From positions 124,001 to 188,000 of the forward strand of contig NZ_JAMTCR010000003.1 in NCBI RefSeq assembly GCF_024171945.1: 64,000 bases of DNA, in the 5' to 3' direction. Of the stretch, positions 1 to 9,316 are shown one piece after another (position 1 is the stretch's first letter; each line of letters begins with the position of its first letter). The notes under the pieces are model-generated. The model did no database searches. It saw nothing but the letters and a program-made list of their open reading frames with translations, and had not been told where the DNA came from. The DNA comes from Actinokineospora globicatena (lineage in GTDB: Bacteria > Actinomycetota > Actinomycetes > Mycobacteriales > Pseudonocardiaceae). The translations under genes were made by a program, and so were the position numbers.

Positions 1-5
1 CCGTC

Positions 6-3000
6 ATGACCGGTTCTGCGGAGCGGCTGGCCGCGTTGGACCCGTTGCGGCGGGAGTTGGTGGAGAGGGTGTTGGCGCAGCGGGCTGGGGGGATTGTGGG
101 GGTGGGGCGGGGGCGGCGGTTGCCGTTGTCGTTCGCGCAGCAGCGGTTGTGGTTCTTGGATCATTTGGCGCCGGGGACCGCGTATTACAACATGCCCTAT
201 GCGTACCGGGTCACGGGTGAGTTGGACATCCCGGCGTTGCGGTGGGCGTTCAGTGATCTTGTGGCCAGGCATGAGCCGTTGCGCACTAGGTACGAAGTGG
301 ACGGTGGGGTCGCGTACCAGGTGATCGACCCGCCCGCGCCCATCGATCTCCCCCTGGTCGACCTCTCGGCATCGCCCAGCGAGGAAGTGGCCAAGACTCT
401 CGCCGACGAGGAAGCGGCCACCCCGTTCGACCTCGCCCGAGACCCCATGCTGCGCGCCCAGGTGCTCCGACTGGCCGACCAAGACCACGTCCTGCTGTTC
501 ACCGTCCACCACATCGCCTCCGATGGGTGGTCGGCCGGGGTGCTTGCCCGCGACCTCACCGCCCTCTACCGCGCGCACCACCGCCGCGAGCCCGTCACGC
601 TGCCCGCCCTCCGGGTCCAGTACGCGGACTACGCCGTGTGGCAGCGCGAGAAGCTCACCGACGACGCCACCGCGACCGGACTCGGCTACTGGGTCGAGCA
701 GCTGGCGGGCGCCCCGCTCAACGCCGCCCCGCCCAGTGACCGGTTCCGCCAGGACGTCCCCACCCACCGCGCGGGTCAGGTCATGTTCCGGGTGCCCGCG
801 CGGACCAGGCGGCGGCTCGCCGACCTGGCCGGGTCCGAGGGGGCGACGCTGTTCATGGTCGCGCTCGCCGCGTTCCAGGCCGTGCTCGCCCGGTTCTGCG
901 ACGCGCGGGAAGTGCTCGTCGGGGTCCCGGTCGCGGGTCGGACCAGGGCCGAGTTGGAGCCGCTGATCGGGTTCTTCGTCAACACCCTGGTGCTGCGCGG
1001 CGACCTGTCCGGCGACCCCACGCCCCGCGAGGCCCTGGCCAGGACCCGGACGGCGGTGCTCGGCGCGCTGGCCCACCAGGACCTGCCGTTCGAGAAGGTC
1101 GTCGAGCGCCTGCGCCCGGACCGGGCCGCCGACCGCACCCCGCTGACCCAGGTCGCCTTCCAGCTGATGAACGCCCCGGCCGACCCGCTGCGCCTCGACG
1201 GTGCCCGCTGCGCGTCCTTCGCCCACGACGGCGCCCGGACCAGGTTCGACCTGGAGTGCTACCTGTTCGAGAACCCGGCGGGCGTGCTCGACGGCGAGCT
1301 GGACCTCGAGGACGGCGACCTCGCTGGGGTGTTCGTGCACAGCGCGGACCTGTTCGAGCACGACACCGTCGCACGCTTGGTCCGCGAGTTCACCGACCTG
1401 CTCGACCTGGTCGTCGACCACCCCGACCGCCCCATCAGCGAGCTGCGCGCCTCCCGGGACACGGCCCGGCAGCTGGCGTGGAACGACACCGCCGTGCCGT
1501 ACGACGGCGACCGGTCGTTGCCCGCCGTGCTCGCCGACCAAGACCCCGACGCCATCGCCCTCGTCCAAGGCGAACACCGGGTCACCTACGCCGAACTGGA
1601 TCGCCGGACATCCGCGCTGGCCGCACACCTGCGTGACCTCGGCGTCGGCCCGGAAGTCCGGGTCGGGGTAGCCCTGCCGCGCGGGATCGACGCCGTCGTC
1701 GCCCTGATCGCCGTGTCCCGGGCAGGCGGCGCCTACGTTCCGATCGACCCGGACTACCCGGCTGGCCGCGTCGAGTTCATGGTCACCGACTCCAGCATCG
1801 ACATCGCGATCACCTCCGCCGCCCACCAGGTGCCGCTCCCAGCGCGGACCCGGCGCGTGCGGGTGGACCAGCAGTACCCGCCCGCGACCGGTGACCTGCC
1901 CAGTCCGCGCCCGGACAACGTGGCCCTGGTCGTCTACACCTCCGGGTCCACCGGTCGACCCAAGGGCGTCGAGGTCACCCACCGGTCCGTGCTGCGCCTG
2001 GTGCGCGGCGCCGACTACGCCGACCTCGGGCCGGACTCGACGATCGCGCACCTGGCGACACTGTCGTTCGACGCGGCGACCTTCGAGATCTGGGGCGCCC
2101 TGCTGCACGGCGCGACCTGCGCGATCTCCCCGGAGCGGGTGCCGACCCCGGCGGGCCTCGGCGAGCTGTTCCACGCCACCCGGCCCGCCGTGGTGTTCCT
2201 GACGACCTCGCTGTTCAACCTCATCGTCGACACCGACCCCACGATCCTGCACGGCGTCGGGCACGTCCTCACCGGCGGCGAACCGACATCCGCGGCGCAC
2301 GTGGCCAGGGCGTACGCGGCGCTGCCGGACATCGTGATCAGCAACTGCTACGGCCCCACCGAGGCCACCACGTTCACGACCAGCCAGCACGTGCCCCGGG
2401 AGGTGGACCCGGCGACCGTTCGCGTGCCGTTCGGCGGCCCGATCGCCAACACGACGGTGTACGTGCTGGACCCCGCCCTGCGCTTGGTCCCGATAGGCGA
2501 CCCCGGCGAGCTCTACATCGGCGGCGTGGCCCTCTCGCGCGGCTACCAGGGCAGGCCGGGGCTGACCGCCGAGCGGTACCTCCCGAACCCGTTCGCCGAG
2601 GGGGAGCGGATCTACCGCACCGGCGACCGGGTGCGGTGGCGGCCCGACGGCACGCTGGAGTTCCTGCGCCGGGTCGACGACCAGGTCAAGGTGCGCGGGC
2701 ACCGCGTCGAGCTGGCCGAGGTCGAGCAGGCGCTGCGCGGGTGCGCCGGGGTCCGGGCCGCTGTCGCCGCGGTGCGCGAGGACGTGCCGGGGGAGCGCAG
2801 GCTGGTCGGGTACCTGGTGCCCGAGGAGGTGCCGGTGGACGCGGGCCAGCGCGGCGACCAGGTGGCCACGTGGCGGGCGATCTTCGACGAGACCCAGTCC
2901 CGCGCCGCCGCCGACCCGACGCTGCACCTGGACGGCTGGAACAGCAGTTTCACCGGCCTGCCGATCCCGGAGCCGGACATGGCCGAGTGGGTGGCCGCCA

Positions 3001-6000
3001 CGGTCGCCCGGATCGCCGCGTTCGGCGCCCGCCGGGTGCTGGAGATCGGCTGCGGGACCGGGCTGCTGCTGTGGCGACTCGCCCCGTCGGCGACCGAGTA
3101 CACCGCCACCGACTTCTCCGCCGCCACCACCGCGACCCTGCGGGACCGGCTCGACCACGCGGGCTTCGACAACGTACGGCTCCTGACCAGGGAGGCCACC
3201 GACTTCTCCGGGTTCGCTCCCGGCTCGGTGGACCTCGTCGTCATCAACTCGGTCGTGCAGTACTTCCCGGGCGCCGACTACCTCGCCGAGGTCGTCCGCC
3301 AGGCCGTCACGGTCGTCCGGCCCGGCGGCACGGTGTTCGTCGGTGACGTGCGCGGATACGGCACGCTGGAGGCCTTCCACACGGCCGTCGTCCTGGCCAA
3401 GGCCCACGAGGGCGACCCGGCGGCGATCCTGCGCCAGCGCTTGGCGGCTGAACTCGCGGATGAGACCGAACTGGTCATCGCTCCTCGCCTGTTCCGAGAG
3501 GTGGTGGCGCGCACCCCTGCTGGTGGTCGAGTGGACGTGCTTCCCAAGCACGGTCATGCCGTTACTGAGATGAACCTCTACCGCTATGACGTCGTCATCA
3601 CCGTCGGCCCACAGGAACCGGGCATTGTTCCACAGTGGACCAACTCGATCGCTGACTTGCAGGCGACGGGCGCTGCTGAGGCTGTTGGTGTCCGGGGAGT
3701 GCCCAATGCGCGGGTGACGCGGGATATCGCGGCGTTGCGGGCCATTGGCGACCCGAGTAGCACCGCCACGGCGGGGCGGTTGCTGGCCAGCGACCCGACC
3801 GGGATGCACCCGGAGGAGCTGTGGGCGCTGGAAACCGGGCTCGAGGTGTTGGTGCGGATCTCGGACCTGGGTGAGGACTTGCTCGACGTCGTCCTGGCAC
3901 GCCCGGACGTGGCGGATCGCATCGAATTCCCCTCCACGCCACCAGGCCCGGACTTGTCGCTCGCTGAGTTGACCAATGACCCCTTGCGGGCACGCCGTCG
4001 TCGCGACGCCGCGAGTGCCCTGATCCCGGCGGTGCGAGCCGAGTTGGCGGGCGCGGTGCCCGGCTACCTCATCCCGACCGAGTTCGTCCTGCTGGACGCG
4101 ATCCCGTTGACCGCGAACGGGAAAGCCGACCGACGAGCACTGCCCGCGCCCGGCGACGACCCGACGAGTGGGCACCGGCCACCGCGCACACCGGTGGAGT
4201 CGGCCTTGGTCGACATCTGGCAGGCGGTCCTGGGTCGGACCCGCGTCGGCGTCGACGACGACTTCTTCGCCCTGGGCGGCCACTCCCTGCTGGCCATGCA
4301 GGTCCTGTCGCGGGTGCGGACCGTGTTCGACGCCGAGATCCCGTTGCGCGACTTCATGGATGGCCCGACCGTCGCGGACCTGGCGGCGAGTCTGCGCGAC
4401 GCCAAGGGGTCCGGTGTCACCCCGCCGCGCCCGGTGTCACGCGACCGCGTGCTGCCCCTGTCGTTCGCCCAGCAGCGGTTGTGGTTCATCGACCAGCTCC
4501 TCCCTGGGTCGCCGCTCTACCACATGCACGTCGTGCAGCGGCTCACCGGAACCCTCGACATCGACGCGCTACAGCACGCTCTGACCGCGGTCGTCTCGCG
4601 GCACGAAGTCCTGCGCACCCGGTATGTCGAGGACGACGGCGTCCCACGACAGATCGTCATGGCCGCGCCGGACCCGATGCCGCTGCTGGTGGACGAGGTG
4701 CCGGACAGCGAGATCCGAGCGAGGGTCGACGAGGAGATCGCCCGGCCGTTCGACCTCAGCGCCGACCTCGCGATCCGGGCCCACGTGTTCCGGATCAGCG
4801 CGACGGACCACGTGCTGGTGCTCGTGACCCACCACATCGCCTCCGATGGCTGGTCCGCCGGACTGTTCAACGTCGAACTCGCGGAGGCATACCGGGCCGC
4901 GCTGGCCGGAGAACCCGCCACGCTCCCCGAACTCCCGATCCAGTACGCCGACCACGCCGTCTGGCAGCGCGAGCAGTTCCAGGGCCAGGCCCGGGAACGC
5001 CAGTTGGCGTACTGGACGCAGCGCCTCCACGGCTTGCCGACCAGTGTGGACCTGCCCACCGACCACCCGCGTCCACCGGTGTTGGCCGACGCGGCCCGCA
5101 GTCACGTGTTCCGGATCCCCGCTGAGCTGCGCCGCCGGGTCGCTGATCTCGGCGCCGAGGCTAGGGCGACGGTGTTCACCGTGCTGCTGGCCGCCTACCA
5201 GGTGCTGCTCGGCAGACACAGCGGCACCACGGACGTCCCGGTCGGCACCCCGGTCGCCGGGCGGCCCACCGGGGAGTCGGAGAAGCTCATCGGGCTGTTC
5301 GTCAACACCCTGGTCCTGCGCGCGGACCTCTCCGGCGACCCGGACTTCCGCGAGGTGCTGGCCCGCGTCCGCGAGGACGTGCTCGGTGCGTTCGCCCACC
5401 AGGACTTGCCGTTCGAGCAGTTGGTGGAGCGTCTACGCCCGGAGCGCGACCAGAGCCGCCACCCGCTGGTGCAGGCCCTGTTCCAGCTGATGAACGCCCC
5501 AGGGGAGCGGTTCGCCCTGTCAGGTCTGGTCGCCCGGGCGTTCGCGGGCGGTAGTACCCGGTCGGACTTGGACCTCCAGTGCCACCTGTTCGAGAACCCC
5601 GCGGGTCTGCTCGACGACGCGCCGGGTGTCCACTTCGACCCCGGCGACATCGGTGCCGTGCTGATCGGCAACGCCGCACTGTTCACCGAAGACACCCTGC
5701 GGCGCTGGGCGGAGCACTACCTGCGATTGCTCGACGCGGTGGTCACGGACCCCGGCCTTGCCATCTCCGCCGCGCCGGTACTGTCCGAACGGGACACGGC
5801 TGACTTGCTGGCGCTTGGCCGGGGACAGGTCGTCGACCTGCCCGGCAGCACAGTGGTCGACGAGTTCCTGGCGCACGCGGCGGCCACTCCAGACGCCGTC
5901 GCCGTGCGCGACGCCACCGGCGAGACGACCTTCGGTGAACTTGCCGGTGACTCGCTGGACCTGGCTCACCACCTGCGGTCGCTAGGGGTCGCCGAGGAGC

Positions 6001-7571
6001 ACGTGGTTGCCCTGTGGCTGCCCGCCGGGCGCGACTTCGCCCGCTCCATCCTCGCGATCTTGCGAGCCGGTGCCGCATACCTCCCCATCGACCTGCGCCA
6101 ACCCGAGTCCAGGGTTGACGCGATGGTGACGGACGCGGGCGCTCGTGTGGTCGTCACCACCAGTGAGCACGCGGACAAGCTGCCCGAGGGGGTGGAGGTC
6201 GTCCTGCTCGATCGTGACCCGATCACCGCAGGCCAGACCACTCCACCGGAGATCACGCGCACTGGGGGGTCCGCCGCGTACGTGATCTTCACCTCTGGTT
6301 CCACCGGTCGACCGAAGGGCGTGCAGATCCACCACAGTGGACTGTCCAATGTGATCCAGTGGCACCGTGAGCACCTCAACCCCGGCCCGGGCGCGGTGGT
6401 CAGCGCCGTGTCGTCGATCGGGTTCGACATCTCGGTGTGCGAGATCTGGATGAGCCTGACCTCCGGCGCCACGCTGGCGTTCGCGGGCGACGAGGACCGG
6501 CAGTCGCCGACCGCGCTGCTCGACTGGCTGGCGTCGACCGGTGTCACCCACGCCTTCCTGCCCACGCCGGTCTTCGAAGTGCTCGCCGACCGGCTCGTTG
6601 CCGCGGTCCCGACCCTGGTCGAGGTGTTCACCGGCGGCGACGTGCTGCGCAGGCTGCCGGTCGAGCGGGGGACCGTGCGGTGGCGCAACGAGTACGGCCC
6701 CACCGAGTGCAGCGTCTTCGCGACCCAGACGCTGATCGGCGCGGACATCCCCACCGTCGGATCGCCCATCGGCACAGCGATCGCCAACACTGACTTGTTC
6801 GTGCTCGATGGCCAACTGAGACTGGTCCCGCGAGGCGTCCCGGGGGAGCTCTACCTGGGTGGCGTCGGTGTCGCCCGTGGCTACATCGGACAGCCAGGCC
6901 TTACCGCCGCTCGGTTCGTTCCCAGCCCGTTCGGCGACGGTGCTCGCCTCTACCGCACCGGGGACCGTGCCCGCTGGTCGCCGGACGGGACCCTGGAGTT
7001 CCTGGGCCGCACCGACAACCAGGTGCAGATCCGCGGCTTCCGGGTCGAACCGGCGGAGGTGGAGGCCGCCCTCATGCGCCACCCCGGGGTGGACGGCGCC
7101 GTGGTCAAGGCCGAGCCGGACCACCAAGGCACCCCACGACTGGCCGCTTACGTCGTCCCGACCGAAGACGACGTCACCCCGGCTGCACTGCGGTCGCACC
7201 TGACCGAACACCTCCCGCACTACCTGGTGCCCTCGGTCTTCCGCCTGCTCGACGCGTTCCCCCTGACCAGCAACGGAAAGCTGGACCGCCGCGCCCTTGT
7301 CGGCGAGACGGTCGTGGTGGAACCGTACGTCGCCCCACGCGACGACATCGAGTCCCGCCTGTGCCACATCTGGCAGGAGACCCTGGAACTACCCAAGATC
7401 GGCATCAACGACAACTTCTTCGCCCTCGGCGGCCACTCGATGATCGCCGTCACCGTGGTCACCCGGATCCGCGCGGAGCTAGACCCCGGGTTGCCCCTGG
7501 TAGCCCTGTTCACCAACCCCACAGTGGCTGAGCTGGCCGCGCAGATCAGTGAGGGGGCGAGCCCAAGATGA
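6..7571 (+). CDS. Dimodular NRPS: C-A-MT-PCP-C-A-PCP
   Basis: A 2521-residue non-ribosomal peptide synthetase with two complete elongation modules. Module 1 has a C domain with an intact HHxxxDG motif (H168-G174) and an A domain with its P-loop near residue 644. A SAM-dependent methyltransferase is inserted before the A10 motif (glycine-rich VLEIGCGTG at about 1011), and the PCP serine is at 1427. Module 2 has a C domain (HHIASDG from 1609), an A domain (FTSGSTG near 2095) and a PCP serine at 2478. MTs inserted at this place usually N-methylate the loaded amino acid. By-eye pocket codes are DAFFLGCTFK for A1 (aliphatic Ile/Val-like, tentative) and DICFFGEVFK for A2 (unassigned). There is no epimerase or thioesterase. 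The N-terminal C domain implies an upstream donor. The ATG overlaps a TGA at 7-9, probably the end of an upstream coupled gene outside the window. Confidence 0.95.
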   Translation: MTGSAERLAALDPLRRELVERVLAQRAGGIVGVGRGRRLPLSFAQQRLWFLDHLAPGTAYYNMPYAYRVTGELDIPALRWAFSDLVARHEPLRTRYEVDGGVAYQVIDPPAPIDLPLVDLSASPSEEVAKTLADEEAATPFDLARDPMLRAQVLRLADQDHVLLFTVHHIASDGWSAGVLARDLTALYRAHHRREPVTLPALRVQYADYAVWQREKLTDDATATGLGYWVEQLAGAPLNAAPPSDRFRQDVPTHRAGQVMFRVPARTRRRLADLAGSEGATLFMVALAAFQAVLARFCDAREVLVGVPVAGRTRAELEPLIGFFVNTLVLRGDLSGDPTPREALARTRTAVLGALAHQDLPFEKVVERLRPDRAADRTPLTQVAFQLMNAPADPLRLDGARCASFAHDGARTRFDLECYLFENPAGVLDGELDLEDGDLAGVFVHSADLFEHDTVARLVREFTDLLDLVVDHPDRPISELRASRDTARQLAWNDTAVPYDGDRSLPAVLADQDPDAIALVQGEHRVTYAELDRRTSALAAHLRDLGVGPEVRVGVALPRGIDAVVALIAVSRAGGAYVPIDPDYPAGRVEFMVTDSSIDIAITSAAHQVPLPARTRRVRVDQQYPPATGDLPSPRPDNVALVVYTSGSTGRPKGVEVTHRSVLRLVRGADYADLGPDSTIAHLATLSFDAATFEIWGALLHGATCAISPERVPTPAGLGELFHATRPAVVFLTTSLFNLIVDTDPTILHGVGHVLTGGEPTSAAHVARAYAALPDIVISNCYGPTEATTFTTSQHVPREVDPATVRVPFGGPIANTTVYVLDPALRLVPIGDPGELYIGGVALSRGYQGRPGLTAERYLPNPFAEGERIYRTGDRVRWRPDGTLEFLRRVDDQVKVRGHRVELAEVEQALRGCAGVRAAVAAVREDVPGERRLVGYLVPEEVPVDAGQRGDQVATWRAIFDETQSRAAADPTLHLDGWNSSFTGLPIPEPDMAEWVAATVARIAAFGARRVLEIGCGTGLLLWRLAPSATEYTATDFSAATTATLRDRLDHAGFDNVRLLTREATDFSGFAPGSVDLVVINSVVQYFPGADYLAEVVRQAVTVVRPGGTVFVGDVRGYGTLEAFHTAVVLAKAHEGDPAAILRQRLAAELADETELVIAPRLFREVVARTPAGGRVDVLPKHGHAVTEMNLYRYDVVITVGPQEPGIVPQWTNSIADLQATGAAEAVGVRGVPNARVTRDIAALRAIGDPSSTATAGRLLASDPTGMHPEELWALETGLEVLVRISDLGEDLLDVVLARPDVADRIEFPSTPPGPDLSLAELTNDPLRARRRRDAASALIPAVRAELAGAVPGYLIPTEFVLLDAIPLTANGKADRRALPAPGDDPTSGHRPPRTPVESALVDIWQAVLGRTRVGVDDDFFALGGHSLLAMQVLSRVRTVFDAEIPLRDFMDGPTVADLAASLRDAKGSGVTPPRPVSRDRVLPLSFAQQRLWFIDQLLPGSPLYHMHVVQRLTGTLDIDALQHALTAVVSRHEVLRTRYVEDDGVPRQIVMAAPDPMPLLVDEVPDSEIRARVDEEIARPFDLSADLAIRAHVFRISATDHVLVLVTHHIASDGWSAGLFNVELAEAYRAALAGEPATLPELPIQYADHAVWQREQFQGQARERQLAYWTQRLHGLPTSVDLPTDHPRPPVLADAARSHVFRIPAELRRRVADLGAEARATVFTVLLAAYQVLLGRHSGTTDVPVGTPVAGRPTGESEKLIGLFVNTLVLRADLSGDPDFREVLARVREDVLGAFAHQDLPFEQLVERLRPERDQSRHPLVQALFQLMNAPGERFALSGLVARAFAGGSTRSDLDLQCHLFENPAGLLDDAPGVHFDPGDIGAVLIGNAALFTEDTLRRWAEHYLRLLDAVVTDPGLAISAAPVLSERDTADLLALGRGQVVDLPGSTVVDEFLAHAAATPDAVAVRDATGETTFGELAGDSLDLAHHLRSLGVAEEHVVALWLPAGRDFARSILAILRAGAAYLPIDLRQPESRVDAMVTDAGARVVVTTSEHADKLPEGVEVVLLDRDPITAGQTTPPEITRTGGSAAYVIFTSGSTGRPKGVQIHHSGLSNVIQWHREHLNPGPGAVVSAVSSIGFDISVCEIWMSLTSGATLAFAGDEDRQSPTALLDWLASTGVTHAFLPTPVFEVLADRLVAAVPTLVEVFTGGDVLRRLPVERGTVRWRNEYGPTECSVFATQTLIGADIPTVGSPIGTAIANTDLFVLDGQLRLVPRGVPGELYLGGVGVARGYIGQPGLTAARFVPSPFGDGARLYRTGDRARWSPDGTLEFLGRTDNQVQIRGFRVEPAEVEAALMRHPGVDGAVVKAEPDHQGTPRLAAYVVPTEDDVTPAALRSHLTEHLPHYLVPSVFRLLDAFPLTSNGKLDRRALVGETVVVEPYVAPRDDIESRLCHIWQETLELPKIGINDNFFALGGHSMIAVTVVTRIRAELDPGLPLVALFTNPTVAELAAQISEGASPR

Positions 7572-9316
7572 CCACACTCGTGACGGAGTTCGCGGCTCAG
7601 GTCGAGCGGGACCCGGACGCGCCTGCCGTTCGTCATGACGGTGTCGACCTGAGCTACCGGGAGTTGGACGAGCGCGCCGACCGGCTGGCCGGGCACTTGG
7701 CCGCGCTCGGTGTTGGGCCTGAGCGGGTTGTCGCGGTGTGCCTGCCCCGGTCGCCTGCGTTGCTTGTCGCGTGGCTTGGGGTGCTGAAGGCCGGTGGGGT
7801 GTTCCTGCCGCTCGACCCGGACTATCCGCCCGCTCGGATCGAGTTCATGCTGTCCTTCGCGCGGGCACCGTTCCTGATCACCGACCAAGCGCTGGTCGTC
7901 GCTGAGGGCACGGTGGTCGTGGCGCCGGATGCCCGAGGGGCCACAAGGACCCCGGTCGCCGCGCTGCCCGAGAACCTGGCGTACTGCGTGTTCACCTCCG
8001 GGTCGACCGGGGTGCCCAAGGGCGTGCAGCTGACCCGCGCGGGCGCGGTCAACCTGCTGGCCGGGCAACGCGAGGTCGTCCGCTCCGGACCGGGCGACCG
8101 GATCTTGCAGTTCTCGCCGCTCAGCTTCGACGCGTTCGTGTGGGAGGTGTCGATGGCGCTGCTCACCGGTGCCTGCCTGGTGCTACCGACCGCCGAGCAG
8201 CGTCACGGTGAGTTGGTCGAGTTCGTCGTGGCCGCCGGTATTACCGTCGCCACCCTGTCACCCTCCACTGTGGTCGGAATCCCGCTGGAGGACACCGGCC
8301 TGAGAACGCTGGTTTCCGCGGGTGAGCCGTGCGGCATCGACCTGGCCGAGCGCTTCGCCGACCGGTTCGAGTTCCTCAACGCCTACGGGCCCGCGGAGGC
8401 CACCGTGTGCGCGACGGTCGCCCGGGTGCGCGGCGACCAAGTGCCGACGATCGGCACCGCTGTCCACGGAGTCACCATCCACGTGCTCGACGCCGGTCTG
8501 AACCTCGTGCCCCAGGGGACAGCAGGAGAGATCTACCTCGGCGGCGCCGGGCTCGCGCGCGGCTACCTGCACCGACCCGCGCTGACCGCCGAGCGGTTCC
8601 TGCCCAACCCGTTCGCCGACGGCCAGAGGCTCTACCGCACAGGCGATCGCGGCCGGGTGACCGACACCGGCGAGGTGGCGTTCCTGGGCCGTGTCGACCA
8701 CCAGGTGAAGATCCGGGGCCAGCAGGTCGACCCGCTGGAGCCGGAGAACGCACTGCGCGAGCACCCATTGGTCCGTGCGGCGTCAGTGAGCGCGGTGCGC
8801 GACGCCGACGGTGGCCACCGCCTGGTCGGGCACGTAGTGGGCGATGTCGACGAGGCTGGACTCCGCGCCCACCTGCGGACGCGATTCCCGGAGTACCTCG
8901 TGCCGACCGCGATCCTGGTGCTCGACACGTTCCCCCTGACCCCCAACGGAAAACTCGACCGCGCCGCGCTCCCCATGCCCCGGTGGGCAAACCCGACCGC
9001 CGCTCCGGACGCCGAGCACGGCACGACCGGTGAGGTGCGCCGGACGCTGATCGAGATCCTCGTCGACGTGCTCGGTGTCCCCGACATCGGCCCGCACGAC
9101 CACTTCTTCGACGACCTCGGCGGCGACTCGCTGCGCCTGGTCCGCGTCCGCCAGCAGATCAGCAGACGACTGGGCCGCAAGCTCGACATGGCCGCGTTGT
9201 TCGGCAACCCGACCCTGGCCACCCTGACCGCGCACCTGACCGCCGACGCGGGGCAGGCGCCGTCGGGTGGCGCCGAACGGGCGGGCAAGCGGCTGGCGCG
9301 GAGGCGGAACCGGTGA
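7568..9316 (+). CDS. NRPS A-PCP didomain, predicted phenylalanine-activating
   Basis: A 582-residue adenylation-thiolation protein without a condensation domain. The A domain has the core motifs FTSGSTGVPKG, NAYGPAE, YRTGD and the A10 motif NGKLDRAALP. The carrier serine is S521 (GGDSL). The pocket code read by eye is DAWTVAAVCK, essentially the classic phenylalanine code of gramicidin and tyrocidine A domains (DAWT[I/V]AA[I/V]CK), so Phe is the best guess. The ATG overlaps the stop of the upstream dimodular NRPS (ATGA) and the stop overlaps the GTG of the following PKS, so translation is coupled. Without its own C domain it may load Phe for the next protein, whose KS would extend it with a polyketide unit, or receive a peptide in trans. 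The R- and K-rich tail (about 567-582) may be a docking element. Confidence 0.93.
   Translation: MTTLVTEFAAQVERDPDAPAVRHDGVDLSYRELDERADRLAGHLAALGVGPERVVAVCLPRSPALLVAWLGVLKAGGVFLPLDPDYPPARIEFMLSFARAPFLITDQALVVAEGTVVVAPDARGATRTPVAALPENLAYCVFTSGSTGVPKGVQLTRAGAVNLLAGQREVVRSGPGDRILQFSPLSFDAFVWEVSMALLTGACLVLPTAEQRHGELVEFVVAAGITVATLSPSTVVGIPLEDTGLRTLVSAGEPCGIDLAERFADRFEFLNAYGPAEATVCATVARVRGDQVPTIGTAVHGVTIHVLDAGLNLVPQGTAGEIYLGGAGLARGYLHRPALTAERFLPNPFADGQRLYRTGDRGRVTDTGEVAFLGRVDHQVKIRGQQVDPLEPENALREHPLVRAASVSAVRDADGGHRLVGHVVGDVDEAGLRAHLRTRFPEYLVPTAILVLDTFPLTPNGKLDRAALPMPRWANPTAAPDAEHGTTGEVRRTLIEILVDVLGVPDIGPHDHFFDDLGGDSLRLVRVRQQISRRLGRKLDMAALFGNPTLATLTAHLTADAGQAPSGGAERAGKRLARRRNR

Noticed and set aside
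5982..7367. 461-codon minus-strand frame inside the first NRPS gene
   Set aside because: It is antisense to the A2 domain, has no RBS and no protein domain; in 70+% GC DNA the opposite strand of a real gene is often open.
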